DNA from: CBDFHF01 sp965247565
GTDB lineage: Bacteria > Pseudomonadota > Gammaproteobacteria > Methylococcales > Methylomonadaceae
Reading direction: 5' to 3'
DNA length: 64,000 bases
NCBI GenBank assembly: GCA_965247565.1
Contig: CBDFHF010000003.1
Span: forward strand, 2,170,001 to 2,234,000
Positions 15,673 through 24,231 of this stretch are shown here, piece by piece. Position 1 is the first letter of the stretch; each line of letters starts with the position of its first letter. The notes beneath the pieces were generated by a model. The model did not search any database and was not told where the DNA came from. It saw only the letters and a program-made list of their open reading frames with translations. The position numbers and the translations under genes were made by a program.

Positions 15673-16703
15673 TTGAAAGTGATCGTATGATTACTGGCAA
15701 TCGCCATGTCGATGAAGAGCGACAAGATAGAGCGATTCGGCCTAAGTTACTGGCCGACTATGTAGGCCAAAAAGAATTGCGCTCGCAAATGGAGATCTTT
15801 ATCCAGGCGGCGTTAGCAAGGCAGGAAGCCTTGGATCATGTTCTGATTTTCGGCCCGCCAGGTTTAGGTAAAACCACGTTGGCGAACATTATAGCTGCCG
15901 AAATGCATGTTAAGATTCGTCAGACTTCCGGGCCAGTGCTGGATAAAGCCGGCGATCTGGCTGCGTTGTTAACCAACCTTGAAGCGCATGATGTGTTGTT
16001 TATTGACGAAATACACCGATTAAGTCCAGCCGTTGAGGAAATTCTGTATCCGGCAATGGAGGATTATCAACTGGATTTGATGATTGGCGAAGGGCCGGCC
16101 GCCAGATCCATAAAGCTGGATTTGCCACCATTTACTTTAGTTGGCGCGACCACTCGCGCTGGCTTGCTGACTTCTCCGCTACGCGACCGTTTTGGAATTG
16201 TTCAGAGACTGGAATTTTATACTATTGATGAGTTAGCCCACATTGTTACCCGTTCCGCCAACGTATTAGGTATCCATATGGAGTCATCAGGGGCGTTGGA
16301 AATTGCCAAGCGCTCTCGCGGTACGCCGCGAATTGCTAATCGTTTGTTACGCCGCGTGCGCGATTTTGCTGAAGTTAAAGGCGATGGTTCAGTTTCGGAA
16401 GCTATCGCTGTTCAGGCTTTAGATATGTTGCGGGTAGATCATAACGGTTTTGATGCTTTGGATCGCAAGTTGTTGCTGGCGATGATTGAGAGCTTCGCCG
16501 GTGGTCCGGTAGGACTTGACACGTTAGCCGCGGCGATTAGTGAAGAGCGCGGCACCATTGAGGATGTGTTGGAGCCGTATCTTTTACAACAAGGCTTTAT
16601 TATGCGAACACCGCGTGGGCGAGTAGTTACCCAGCAGGCCTACTTGCATTTTGGCTTACAGCCCCCAAAACAATTAGGTATTTCCGAGGATTTGTTTGAC
16701 TAA
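15669..16703 (+). CDS. ruvB: Holliday junction branch migration ATPase RuvB
   Basis: RuvB is the AAA+ motor that drives branch migration together with RuvA. The 344-residue product has Walker A (FGPPGLGKTTLANIIAAE), Walker B (DVLFIDEIHRLSPAVEE), sensor 1 (TLVGATTRAG), an arginine-finger region (SPLRDRFGI) and the C-terminal winged helix ending FIMRTPRGRVVT. Length and motifs are complete. It overlaps ruvA by 4 bases and the next gene, ybgC, by 8. Confidence 0.96.
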   Translation: MIESDRMITGNRHVDEERQDRAIRPKLLADYVGQKELRSQMEIFIQAALARQEALDHVLIFGPPGLGKTTLANIIAAEMHVKIRQTSGPVLDKAGDLAALLTNLEAHDVLFIDEIHRLSPAVEEILYPAMEDYQLDLMIGEGPAARSIKLDLPPFTLVGATTRAGLLTSPLRDRFGIVQRLEFYTIDELAHIVTRSANVLGIHMESSGALEIAKRSRGTPRIANRLLRRVRDFAEVKGDGSVSEAIAVQALDMLRVDHNGFDALDRKLLLAMIESFAGGPVGLDTLAAAISEERGTIEDVLEPYLLQQGFIMRTPRGRVVTQQAYLHFGLQPPKQLGISEDLFD

Positions 16704-17100
16704 CCCTGTATTTGTTTGGCCGGTTCGTGTTTATTACGAAGATACCGATGCCGGTGGTGTTGTGTTTTACGCCAATTACCTGAAATTTTTTGAACGCGCC
16801 AGAACCGAGATGCTCAGAGCCAAAGGTTTTGAGCAGGATGAGCTGATGGCGAAACAAGGTATTATTTTTGTAGTACGAGCTGTGCAAGTCGATTATCTGC
16901 GTTCAGCGAAATTTAACGATTTGTTGCAAGTGAGTGCAGAAGTTACTGAACTCAAAAAAACCAGTCTATTATTTAACCAAGAAATTACCCGTGGTGATGT
17001 GGTGTTATCCAAAAGCACTATAAAAATCGCCTGTTTAGACGCGCACACGATGCGTCCCAAAGCTATTCCTGAAAACCTTTACGAGCAATTTAAAGCATGA
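16696..17100 (+). CDS. ybgC: YbgC hotdog-fold acyl-CoA thioesterase of the Tol-Pal operon
   Basis: YbgC is a cytoplasmic hotdog thioesterase linked to phospholipid metabolism and the first gene of the tol-pal cluster. The 134-residue protein shows RVYYEDTDAGGVVFYANYLK, with the catalytic Asp in EDTDAGG, and FFERARTEMLR. The start is TTG at 16696 inside the end of ruvB; no ATG lies near, so the weak start is supported by the family N-terminus. It overlaps tolQ by 4 bases. Confidence 0.93.
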   Translation: MTNPVFVWPVRVYYEDTDAGGVVFYANYLKFFERARTEMLRAKGFEQDELMAKQGIIFVVRAVQVDYLRSAKFNDLLQVSAEVTELKKTSLLFNQEITRGDVVLSKSTIKIACLDAHTMRPKAIPENLYEQFKA

Positions 17101-17774
17101 ATACCGATTTATCCCTTTTTCATCTGGTCACTGAAGCCAGTTTTGTTGTTCAGTTTGTGATGTTGCTGTTGTTGGCTGCTTCCATCTCATCATGGACGTT
17201 TATTTTTACCAAACGCAAAGAACTCAATCGCGCTATTGAAATTACCGATGAATTTGAAGACGAATTTTGGTCCGGTGCGGCTTTGGCCGAGTTGTATAGA
17301 AAACTTTCTGCCAAAGATTTCGAACCCGAAGGCATAGAAAAGATTTTTTTGGCCGGTTATAAAGAGTTTTCGCGTATGCGCCAAACGGGGAACGTAGAAC
17401 CGGGAGTGCAGGTCGAAAGTGCGCAACGAGCCATGCGAATTGAATTATCTCGGGAGTTGGATCGCCTTGATGAGCACCTTGCATTTCTTGCTACGGTTGG
17501 TTCAACCAGTCCCTACATTGGTTTGTTTGGAACTGTTTGGGGAATTATGAACTCCTTTATGTCGCTCGGTAATGTTAAACAGGCAACGCTGGCACAAGTT
17601 GCGCCTGGTATTGCAGAAGCTTTGATTGCTACCGCTATTGGTTTGTTTGCTGCGATTCCTGCTGTAGTTTCGTACAACCGTTTTTCTACCCGACTGGATA
17701 AACTCACTGGTCGTTATGAATTGTTCGTGGAGGAATTTGTGGTGTTGTTACAAAGACAGGCCCATAGCAAATGA
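17097..17774 (+). CDS. tolQ: TolQ, proton-channel subunit of the Tol-Pal system
   Basis: TolQ and TolR form an inner-membrane ion channel that energises TolA for outer-membrane constriction during division. The 225-residue protein has three membrane segments: about residues 16-36, and a paired set formed by FLATVGSTSPYIGLFGTVWG and IAEALIATAIGLFAAIPAVV. The MotA/TolQ/ExbB signature is in the latter pair. The start overlaps ybgC (ATGA) and the end overlaps tolR (ATGA), so the chain is translationally coupled. Confidence 0.96.
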   Translation: MNTDLSLFHLVTEASFVVQFVMLLLLAASISSWTFIFTKRKELNRAIEITDEFEDEFWSGAALAELYRKLSAKDFEPEGIEKIFLAGYKEFSRMRQTGNVEPGVQVESAQRAMRIELSRELDRLDEHLAFLATVGSTSPYIGLFGTVWGIMNSFMSLGNVKQATLAQVAPGIAEALIATAIGLFAAIPAVVSYNRFSTRLDKLTGRYELFVEEFVVLLQRQAHSK

Positions 17775-18220
17775 GTAGAAAAAATGGCCGCAGAAAGCCA
17801 ATGGCAGAGATTAACGTTGTTCCCTATATCGACGTTACCTTGGTGCTATTGATTATTTTCATGATTACTACACCTATGTTGCAAACCGGCGTGGAAGTTG
17901 ATTTGCCGCAGGCAGAGTCATCGACAGTAGAACAAAAGGAAGATATGCCCCCGGTGGTTATCTCCATTAAACAAGACGGACAGTATCTGATTAATTTCGA
18001 TGTGCAAGGCAAAGAAATTAAAAATCCAGAAGGGGAGGTCATTCAAGCTGAGGGCATTTTTACCCGGGTTGAGGCCGCATTAGCTAATAAGCCGGGTACT
18101 CAAGTGTTGATCAATGCCGATAAAACCGTTGATTACGGAACCGTAGTGACGGTAATGGCATCGCTTAAAAATGCTGGTGTGCCGAGTGTCGGGTTAATGA
18201 CCAAACAACCTGAACAGTAA
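17771..18220 (+). CDS. tolR: TolR, ExbD/TolR-family subunit
   Basis: The 149-residue protein has a short cytoplasmic N-terminus with AEINVVPYIDVTLVLLIIFM. The Asp in its single membrane helix takes part in proton flow. A periplasmic domain follows, ending with GTVVTVMASLKNAGVPSVGL. It works with TolQ and TolA. It overlaps tolQ by 4 bases and is 8 bases from tolA. Confidence 0.95.
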   Translation: MSRKNGRRKPMAEINVVPYIDVTLVLLIIFMITTPMLQTGVEVDLPQAESSTVEQKEDMPPVVISIKQDGQYLINFDVQGKEIKNPEGEVIQAEGIFTRVEAALANKPGTQVLINADKTVDYGTVVTVMASLKNAGVPSVGLMTKQPEQ

Positions 18221-18228
18221 TGTCGTAG

Positions 18229-19857
18229 ATGGATAGTAAAAAGAAGTTTTCATTGCCATTTGTTTTGGCTTTAGCTTTGCATATAGCTATTTTAGGGCTG
18301 TTTGCGTTAAGTTTTTTTAAAAACACCGAAAAGATCCCTGAGCCCGAACCAGAAGTTATTCATGCAACAGTAGTTGAATCCAGTGAGATTTTGCCGCAAG
18401 AAAAACCTATCGAGACTAAACCAGAGCCTGTATCTGAGCCGCAGCCTGCTGAACGACCTGTTGAAAAAACCACCTTAGATGGAACAAAAACCAATGTAGT
18501 CGATATTGCGCAGCTTGAGAGGAATAAAGCAGCCGCCAAAGCTAAAGAGGAAGCGGCTGCGGAAGCCAAAGCCGAGGCCAAAGCAGAAGCCGCTGAAAAA
18601 GCTAAACAAGCGGCTGCCGAAGAAAAAGCCAAAGCCGCGGCAGAAGCCAAACAAGAAGCGGCTGCGAAAGCTAAAGCCGAGGCCAAAGCGGTAGCGGCTG
18701 AAAAGGCTAAGCAAGCGGCGGCCGAAGAAAAAGCTAAAGCTGCGGCAGAAGCCAAACAGGAATCCGCAGCGAAAGCCAAAGCCGAGGCCAAAGCGGAAGC
18801 CGCCGAAAAAGCTGAACAAGCGGCGGCCGAAGAAAAAGCTAAAGCCGCGGTAGAAGCCAAACAGGAAGCAGCTGCGAAAGCCAAAGCCGAGGCCAAAGCG
18901 GAAGCGGCTGAAAAAGCCAAGCAAGCGGCCGCCGAAGAAAAAGCTAAAGCTGCGGCAGAAGCCAAGCAAGAAGCGGCTGCAAAAGCTAAAGCCGAAGCTA
19001 AAGCGGAAGCAGCTGAAAAGGCTAAGCAAGCGGCCGCCGAAGAAAAAGCTAAAGCTGCGGCAGAATCCAAACAAGAAGCCGCAGCGAAAGCCAAAGCTGA
19101 GGTCAAAGCGGAAGCCGCCGAAAAGGCTAAGCAAGCGGCCGCCGAAGAAAAAGCCAAAGCCGCGGCAAAAGCCAAACAAGAAGCGGCTGCGAAAGCCAAA
19201 GCTGAGGCTAAAGCGGAAGCGGCTGAAAAGGCTAAGCAAGTTGCGGCCGAAGAAAAAGCCAAAGCTGCAGCAGAAGCCAAGCAAGAAGCGGCTGCAAAAG
19301 CTAAAGCGGAAGCCGCCGAAAAGGCTAAGCAAGCGGCCGCCGAAGAAAAAGCCAAAGCCGCGGCAGAAGCCAAGCAAGAAGCCGCAGCGAAAGCCAAGGC
19401 CGAGGCTAAAGCTAAGGCAGAAGCGGCAGAAAAAGCCGAACAAGCTGCCGTCGAACAAAAAGCTAAAAAAGCAAAAGCTGAGGCTGAAGCCGCTGAAAAA
19501 GCCAGGGCAGCAGCCGAAGCGCAAGCAAAAGCCGAAGCAGTGGCCGAAGTTGCAAGACGAAAAGCAGCGGCGCTGCAGGATGAGGCTGCCAAGGCAAAAA
19601 GAGAAATCCCTAAAAAGGCCCAGCGGAATTGGAATGAACCACCCTCTTCAACGCCGGGTTTAAAATGTACAATCAGGGTCAGATTGTTACCCGATGGCAC
19701 TGTTGTAGATGCGCAAGTGATAACTAGCAGCGGCGATGAGATTTTTGATCGATCAGCGGAGAATGCTGTCAATAAAGCATCTCCACTGCCAGTGCCAAAA
19801 GATAAAGACCTCTTCAATAAAGAGTTCAGGTCATTTACTTTTACGTTTAATCCTTAA
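18229..19857 (+). CDS. tolA: TolA with an expanded Ala/Lys/Glu repeat domain
   Basis: TolA spans the periplasm from the inner membrane to Pal. The 542-residue protein has one N-terminal membrane helix (VLALALHIAILGLFALSFF) and a Pro/Glu-rich linker. A very long alpha-helical domain rich in Ala, Lys and Glu covers about residues 98-450. The C-terminal globular domain III has KCTIRVRLLPDGTVVDAQVI and SGDEIFDRSAENAVNKASPL. E. coli TolA is about 420 residues, so the helical domain is longer here. It is made of units of 35 residues (see the repeat entry). The antisense open frames over this region are by-products of the repeat composition. Confidence 0.93.
   Translation: MDSKKKFSLPFVLALALHIAILGLFALSFFKNTEKIPEPEPEVIHATVVESSEILPQEKPIETKPEPVSEPQPAERPVEKTTLDGTKTNVVDIAQLERNKAAAKAKEEAAAEAKAEAKAEAAEKAKQAAAEEKAKAAAEAKQEAAAKAKAEAKAVAAEKAKQAAAEEKAKAAAEAKQESAAKAKAEAKAEAAEKAEQAAAEEKAKAAVEAKQEAAAKAKAEAKAEAAEKAKQAAAEEKAKAAAEAKQEAAAKAKAEAKAEAAEKAKQAAAEEKAKAAAESKQEAAAKAKAEVKAEAAEKAKQAAAEEKAKAAAKAKQEAAAKAKAEAKAEAAEKAKQVAAEEKAKAAAEAKQEAAAKAKAEAAEKAKQAAAEEKAKAAAEAKQEAAAKAKAEAKAKAEAAEKAEQAAVEQKAKKAKAEAEAAEKARAAAEAQAKAEAVAEVARRKAAALQDEAAKAKREIPKKAQRNWNEPPSSTPGLKCTIRVRLLPDGTVVDAQVITSSGDEIFDRSAENAVNKASPLPVPKDKDLFNKEFRSFTFTFNP
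18540..19440. repeat. 105-bp tandem coding repeat inside tolA
   Basis: The unit encodes AAEKAKQAAAEEKAKAAAEA followed by KQEAAAKAKAEAKAE, 35 residues or 105 bases. The anchor GCTGAAAA recurs exactly 105 bases apart (18592 and 18697). About eight units are present, with variants (AEQ for AKQ, AVEAK, AAESK), and one later unit is shortened by four residues. Synonymous differences between units show that they are not all recent copies. Slippage or unequal crossing-over here would lengthen or shorten the TolA helix in frame. Confidence 0.9.
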
Positions 19858-19958
19858 CCGCTAGATGATTTAAACGACGTTGGACTAGCGAAATAACGAA
19901 TAAAATACAGCTTGCGGTTATTTTCGAAAGTTGTAGTCATCAACATAACGAGGTGTTT

Positions 19959-21236
19959 GTGAGTTTTTTTAGAATAATTTTGTTTATAGCTCTGGCTGCG
20001 ATTGTCTCAACAGCCTGCCAAGCCGAGTTGAACTTTGAAATTACTGGCGGCAACGAGAGTGCAGTACCTATATCGATTGTGCCATTCGGAGGGGCAGTCG
20101 GTTTGCCTACAGATGTTAGTGATATTGTCAATGCTGATTTGGGACGCAGTGGTTATTTCAAAACCCTGGATAAAGCTAACATGCCCGGCAAACCCAGCAC
20201 TGCGGATACGGTGAAGTTTACTGATTGGCAAGCGCTCAACCAAAGTTATCTGGTTATCGGCCAAATTAACGAAGATCGTGGCCAATATAACGTTCAGTTT
20301 CAATTATTTGATGTTAATAAAGGCTCGCAAATCCTGGGTTACAGGATGCCTTCAACTGCAGCTGAGTTGCGTCGTACTGCCCACAAAATCAGTGATTTAA
20401 TTTTTGAAAATTTGACCGGTAAAAAAGGCGTATTTAGCGGCCGTATTGCATACATCACCAGCACCAGACAAGGAAAAGCCAGTACATATAAACTTCAGGT
20501 TTCTGATGCAGACGGATTTAACCCGCAAACAATTGCTTCTTCCAGGGAGCCTCTAATGTCTCCAAATTGGTCACCTGATGGTAAAAAAATGGCTTATGTG
20601 TCATTTGAAAAAAAATCAGCCGCGATTTATGTGCAAACATTAGCGACTGGCGATAGGCAGCGTGTAGCCGAATTTCCGGGCATTAATGGCGCGCCTTCCT
20701 GGTCGCCGGATGGCGCAAAATTGGCGTTAACTTTATCGAAAGACGGCAGTCCCGATATTTATGTTTTGAACTTACTGACGCGATCACTGATTAAGTTAAC
20801 CAGAAGCTATGCGATTGATACTGAACCTACTTGGTCGCCGGATGGTAGTAATATAGTGTTTACCTCAGATCGAGGTGGTAAACCTCAGCTATACATCGTT
20901 TCTAGCCAAGGAGGTCAGGAAAAACGTATTACGTTCTCTGGCGATTACAACGCCAGAGCCAGCTTTTCGCCGGATGGTAAAAACATCGCTATGGTTCATG
21001 GGAATGGTGGGGATTATCGGATAGCGGTCATGGATATGGGGACTCGTGCTATTGATGTGTTAACCAGTGGTAATTCCGACGAATCTCCTAGTTTTGCTCC
21101 TAATGGCAGTATGATACTGTATGCCTCAAGAAAAGGCGGCGTAGGGTTCTTATCGGCAGTCTCATTAGATGGTAAGATGCAACAAAGGATGTCGTTTGAG
21201 GGTAGTGAAGTGCGTGAGCCGGCCTGGTCACCCTAA
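19959..21236 (+). CDS. tolB: TolB, periplasmic beta-propeller of the Tol-Pal system
   Basis: TolB links Pal to the Tol complex. The 425-residue protein begins with a signal peptide (VSFFRIILFIALAAIVSTAC) ending before QAELNFEITGG. An N-terminal domain follows, then a six-bladed propeller marked by repeats such as SPNWSPDGKKMAYVSFE, APSWSPDGAKLALTLSK, EPTWSPDGSNIVFTSDRGG and REPAWSP at the end. I prefer the GTG at 19959 because ACGAGG lies five bases ahead of it; the GTG at 19953 overlaps that site. Confidence 0.94.
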   Translation: MSFFRIILFIALAAIVSTACQAELNFEITGGNESAVPISIVPFGGAVGLPTDVSDIVNADLGRSGYFKTLDKANMPGKPSTADTVKFTDWQALNQSYLVIGQINEDRGQYNVQFQLFDVNKGSQILGYRMPSTAAELRRTAHKISDLIFENLTGKKGVFSGRIAYITSTRQGKASTYKLQVSDADGFNPQTIASSREPLMSPNWSPDGKKMAYVSFEKKSAAIYVQTLATGDRQRVAEFPGINGAPSWSPDGAKLALTLSKDGSPDIYVLNLLTRSLIKLTRSYAIDTEPTWSPDGSNIVFTSDRGGKPQLYIVSSQGGQEKRITFSGDYNARASFSPDGKNIAMVHGNGGDYRIAVMDMGTRAIDVLTSGNSDESPSFAPNGSMILYASRKGGVGFLSAVSLDGKMQQRMSFEGSEVREPAWSP

Positions 21237-21291
21237 TAGTTAACGTTAGTAACATAAACAATCGCATTAAAAATTATTATCGGAATAAAAC

Positions 21292-21870
21292 ATGAAATTT
21301 AATAAATCACTTTTGGCTATGGCTGTTGCTGTAACTCTACTATCTGCTTGTGGCGAAGATGACAAAGACGCCAGTTTGACTGATGGTACACAAAACAGTG
21401 TCAGCGGTATTAATGATGCGTCTACCAATGGTTTAAATAATGGTTCAGGCGCGGATGGTTCACAAATGAACGGTGCCGGTGGCTATGGTAGTGGGGGGGC
21501 AGGCAATCTTGGACCTGAGTTTAGTGATCCGAATAACCCGTTATCAAAACAAACCATTTACTTTATGCTGGATAGCAGTCAAGTTCAGGAAGATTTTGTG
21601 CCTGTAATTGCTGCCCATTCTCAGTATTTGGCTTCACATGCTAATCAGCATATTGTGTTGGAAGGCCATGGTGATGAACGTGGCTCGCGTGAATATAATA
21701 TTGCCTTGGGTGAGCAACGCGCCAAAACTGTAGCGAATATGATGAAAGTGCAGGGCGTATCAGAAGGCCAAATAGAAGTGGTTAGTTACGGTGAAGAAAA
21801 GCCAGCTGCATTTGGGCACGATGAATCATCATGGGAGCTTAACCGACGCGTTGAGGTAGTGTACAAATAA
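21292..21870 (+). CDS. pal: Pal, peptidoglycan-associated lipoprotein
   Basis: Pal is an outer-membrane lipoprotein that binds peptidoglycan and TolB/TolA. The 192-residue precursor has a lipobox, AVTLLSACGED, with the lipidated Cys near residue 20. A Gly/Asn/Ser-rich linker follows (residues 30-75). The C-terminal OmpA-like domain contains IVLEGHGDERGSREYNIALG, then EQRAKTVANMM and a final SWELNRRVEVVYK. The glycine-rich linker is longer than in E. coli Pal. Confidence 0.95.
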   Translation: MKFNKSLLAMAVAVTLLSACGEDDKDASLTDGTQNSVSGINDASTNGLNNGSGADGSQMNGAGGYGSGGAGNLGPEFSDPNNPLSKQTIYFMLDSSQVQEDFVPVIAAHSQYLASHANQHIVLEGHGDERGSREYNIALGEQRAKTVANMMKVQGVSEGQIEVVSYGEEKPAAFGHDESSWELNRRVEVVYK

Positions 21871-22716
21871 ATGAAAGCGCTTATTGTCATGTTGCTGTGT
21901 GTTTGCAGCAACGCCTACGCAGAACCGGTGCCATTGCCGCCCGTTGTGGATAATTCCGCTTATCCGGCTGCTAATGTCCATCCAGCTAAGCCACCATCGA
22001 CTAGTACGCTATTCGAAATAATGGGGCGATTGGAGCAATTGCAGTTGGAGGTGCAACAACTCACTGGAAAAGTTGAAGAACAAACTTATCAGATTACTGA
22101 GTTAAAAAAACGCCAAAATACCATGTATAGCGATTTTGATGATCGTATTCGCGGTATTGATACAAAACTCGATAGCAGTAAGCAAACGGTTGCTGGAGAT
22201 GCTCCGCAGGATGCGCAACCAGTGGCTGAGACAGAGCCTAAACCGGTCGAACCAACACCAGCTCCCAATGCAGACGTGTCCCGGCCGCAGCCTGCACCTG
22301 TTGTTGAAAGGCCTGTTACACCGGCGGCTAGTGATGAAAAGCAGCCTTATCAGCATGCTTATGATGAGCTGAGAAATGGACATACCAGTCAAGCCATCGT
22401 TGAGTTTAACGCTTTTTTGACTGAGCATCCCAATGGCGAACTTGCTAGTAATGCCCAATATTGGTTGGGTGAGGCTTATAAAGTGAATCAAGAACTTGAT
22501 GCAGCTCGGAGTGCTTTTAATAAAGTCGTAGACAACTATCCAGGCAGCGCCAAAGTTCCCGATGCTTTGTTAAAGCTGGGTTACATCGAGATGGATCAAA
22601 AAAATACTGCGAAAGCACGCGAGTATTTAACGCGGGTGACTACCGATTTCTCCAGCTCAACTGCCGCTCATTTGGCCGCAAAAAAATTACTTTTACTTGA
22701 TGATGTAAAGAACTGA
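21871..22716 (+). CDS. cpoB: CpoB (YbgF), cell division coordinator with TPR repeats
   Basis: CpoB couples the Tol machine to peptidoglycan synthesis at the septum. The 281-residue protein has a signal peptide (MKALIVMLLCVCSNAYA). A trimerising coiled coil follows (LFEIMGRLEQLQLEVQQLTG to ITELKKRQNTMYSDFDDRI), then a Pro-rich linker. The C-terminal tetratricopeptide repeats include YDELRNGHTSQAIVEFNAFL and AQYWLGEAYKVNQELDAARS. It begins directly at the pal stop codon, so it is the last tol gene of the operon. Confidence 0.94.
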   Translation: MKALIVMLLCVCSNAYAEPVPLPPVVDNSAYPAANVHPAKPPSTSTLFEIMGRLEQLQLEVQQLTGKVEEQTYQITELKKRQNTMYSDFDDRIRGIDTKLDSSKQTVAGDAPQDAQPVAETEPKPVEPTPAPNADVSRPQPAPVVERPVTPAASDEKQPYQHAYDELRNGHTSQAIVEFNAFLTEHPNGELASNAQYWLGEAYKVNQELDAARSAFNKVVDNYPGSAKVPDALLKLGYIEMDQKNTAKAREYLTRVTTDFSSSTAAHLAAKKLLLLDDVKN

Positions 22717-22718
22717 TT

Positions 22719-23360
22719 GTGGGGTCTTTACGCATTACCGAAGTTTTTTATTCCCTACAAGGTGAGTCTAATACCGTTGGGTTGCCAACGGTGTTTATTC
22801 GACTCACCGGTTGTCCATTAAGATGCGTTTATTGCGACACCAGTTATGCTTTTACCGGTGGTAATAAAGTAACAATCGATACCCTGCTTACTCAAGTCGA
22901 GCAGTACAATTGCCAATACATTACCGTTACGGGTGGTGAGCCCTTAGCACAGCCTGATTGTCTTGAGTTGATGACTCAGTTGCTTGATAAAGGCTACATT
23001 GTTTCTCTGGAAACCAGTGGTGCTTTGGATATTTCTGGTGTTGACGCACGAGTCGTTAAGGTCATGGATCTTAAAACACCCAGCTCTGGTGAATTGACCA
23101 AAAATCGTTATCAAAATATTGATTTTTTAACTTCCAAGGACCAAGTTAAATTCGTTATCGGCAACGACGAAGATTACCAATGGTCCAAGTCCATGCTTCT
23201 GGATTATGGATTGCCGGAACGATGCGAGATATTATTTTCACCGGTCATGGGACTGCAAGACCCCACAGAGCTTGCTGAAAAAATTCTTAAAGACCATTTG
23301 CCAGTACGTTTTCAAATTCAACTTCACAAACTACTTTGGCATGATGCCCAAGGTAAATAA
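22719..23360 (+). CDS. queE: 7-carboxy-7-deazaguanine synthase QueE
   Basis: QueE is the radical-SAM enzyme that makes 7-carboxy-7-deazaguanine on the way to queuosine. The 213-residue protein has ITEVFYSLQGESNTVGLPTV and the cluster motif TGCPLRCVYCDTSYAF (CxxxCxxC). It also has VTGGEPLAQ and a C-terminal LPVRFQIQLHKLLW. The start is GTG at 22719, two bases after the cpoB stop. It is followed five bases later by queC, which acts next in the pathway. Confidence 0.95.
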   Translation: MGSLRITEVFYSLQGESNTVGLPTVFIRLTGCPLRCVYCDTSYAFTGGNKVTIDTLLTQVEQYNCQYITVTGGEPLAQPDCLELMTQLLDKGYIVSLETSGALDISGVDARVVKVMDLKTPSSGELTKNRYQNIDFLTSKDQVKFVIGNDEDYQWSKSMLLDYGLPERCEILFSPVMGLQDPTELAEKILKDHLPVRFQIQLHKLLWHDAQGK

Positions 23361-23365
23361 TCACT

Positions 23366-24040
23366 ATGCAAAAAAAAGCTATCGTGCTCCTGTCCGGGGG
23401 CTTAGATTCCATTACTGTACTTGCCATTGCTAAACAGCAGGGTTTTGAATGTTATGCGTTAAGTTTTGACTACGGTCAAAAACATAATGCCGAACTGATA
23501 GCCGCGGCACAAATCGCTCTAGATTACCAAGTTAAAGATCATAAAATAATTAAGCTTGGTTTGAGTTCAATTGGTGGTTCAGCGTTAACCGACGCCAATA
23601 TTAATGTTCCTAATACGCCTCAGCAGGGTATCCCGGTTACTTATGTTCCAGCAAGAAACACTATTTTTCTTTCTTTTGCTCTAGGATGGGCTGAGGTGTT
23701 GGGGCTGCATGATATTTTCATTGGCGTAAATGCGGTTGATTATTCGGGTTATCCTGATTGCCGTCCTGAATTTATTCAAGCTTTTCAGAAGCTAGCCAAT
23801 TTAGCGACCAAAGCGGGTGTTGAGGGTGAGTCATTCGTTATACATACGCCGTTACTCTATCTGAGCAAAGCGGAAATTATTAGAAAAGGTATTGCTCTGG
23901 GTGTTAGCTATGAGCGCACCGTTTCTTGTTATTCTGCGGATGAGAGTGGACGGGCATGTGGTTTATGCGATGCGTGTCGATTAAGAAAACATGGTTTTGC
24001 TGATGCGGGCTTAGCGGATTCTACTCGATACGCGCCTTAA
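23366..24040 (+). CDS. queC: 7-cyano-7-deazaguanine synthase QueC
   Basis: QueC converts carboxydeazaguanine to preQ0 with ATP and ammonia. The 224-residue protein has the PP-loop motif IVLLSGGLDSITVLAIA near residue 6. It also has PARNTIFLSFALGWAEVL and IFIGVNAVDYSGYPDCRPEF. The C-terminal zinc-binding cysteines are in SCYSADESGRACGLCDACRL. It is full length and co-transcribed with queE. Confidence 0.95.
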   Translation: MQKKAIVLLSGGLDSITVLAIAKQQGFECYALSFDYGQKHNAELIAAAQIALDYQVKDHKIIKLGLSSIGGSALTDANINVPNTPQQGIPVTYVPARNTIFLSFALGWAEVLGLHDIFIGVNAVDYSGYPDCRPEFIQAFQKLANLATKAGVEGESFVIHTPLLYLSKAEIIRKGIALGVSYERTVSCYSADESGRACGLCDACRLRKHGFADAGLADSTRYAP

Positions 24041-24231
24041 AAGGCTTCAACCTCTTTATTCGCTTGATTGTATTTTTTTGAATAAATCCATTTTCTCAGT
24101 GGGTTGAGGAAAGATCTAAAAATGCCATCTACAAATTTAGCGAGTTCGCATCGTTGTCTGACTGCAAGGCGTTGATAGGCAAAAACCAAGCTATAATTTT
24201 CTAGACATCCTAAATTATTGCTTTGCTTGCC

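Noticed and set aside
18475..19524. Second antisense frame (349 codons) over tolA, rich in Phe, Gly and Ser
   Set aside because: It is a repeat artefact of the same 105-bp array.
18360..19817. Long antisense open frame (485 codons) over tolA
   Set aside because: It is produced by the Ala/Lys/Glu repeat composition; it has no start context and no plausible protein beyond low-complexity Ala/Ser.
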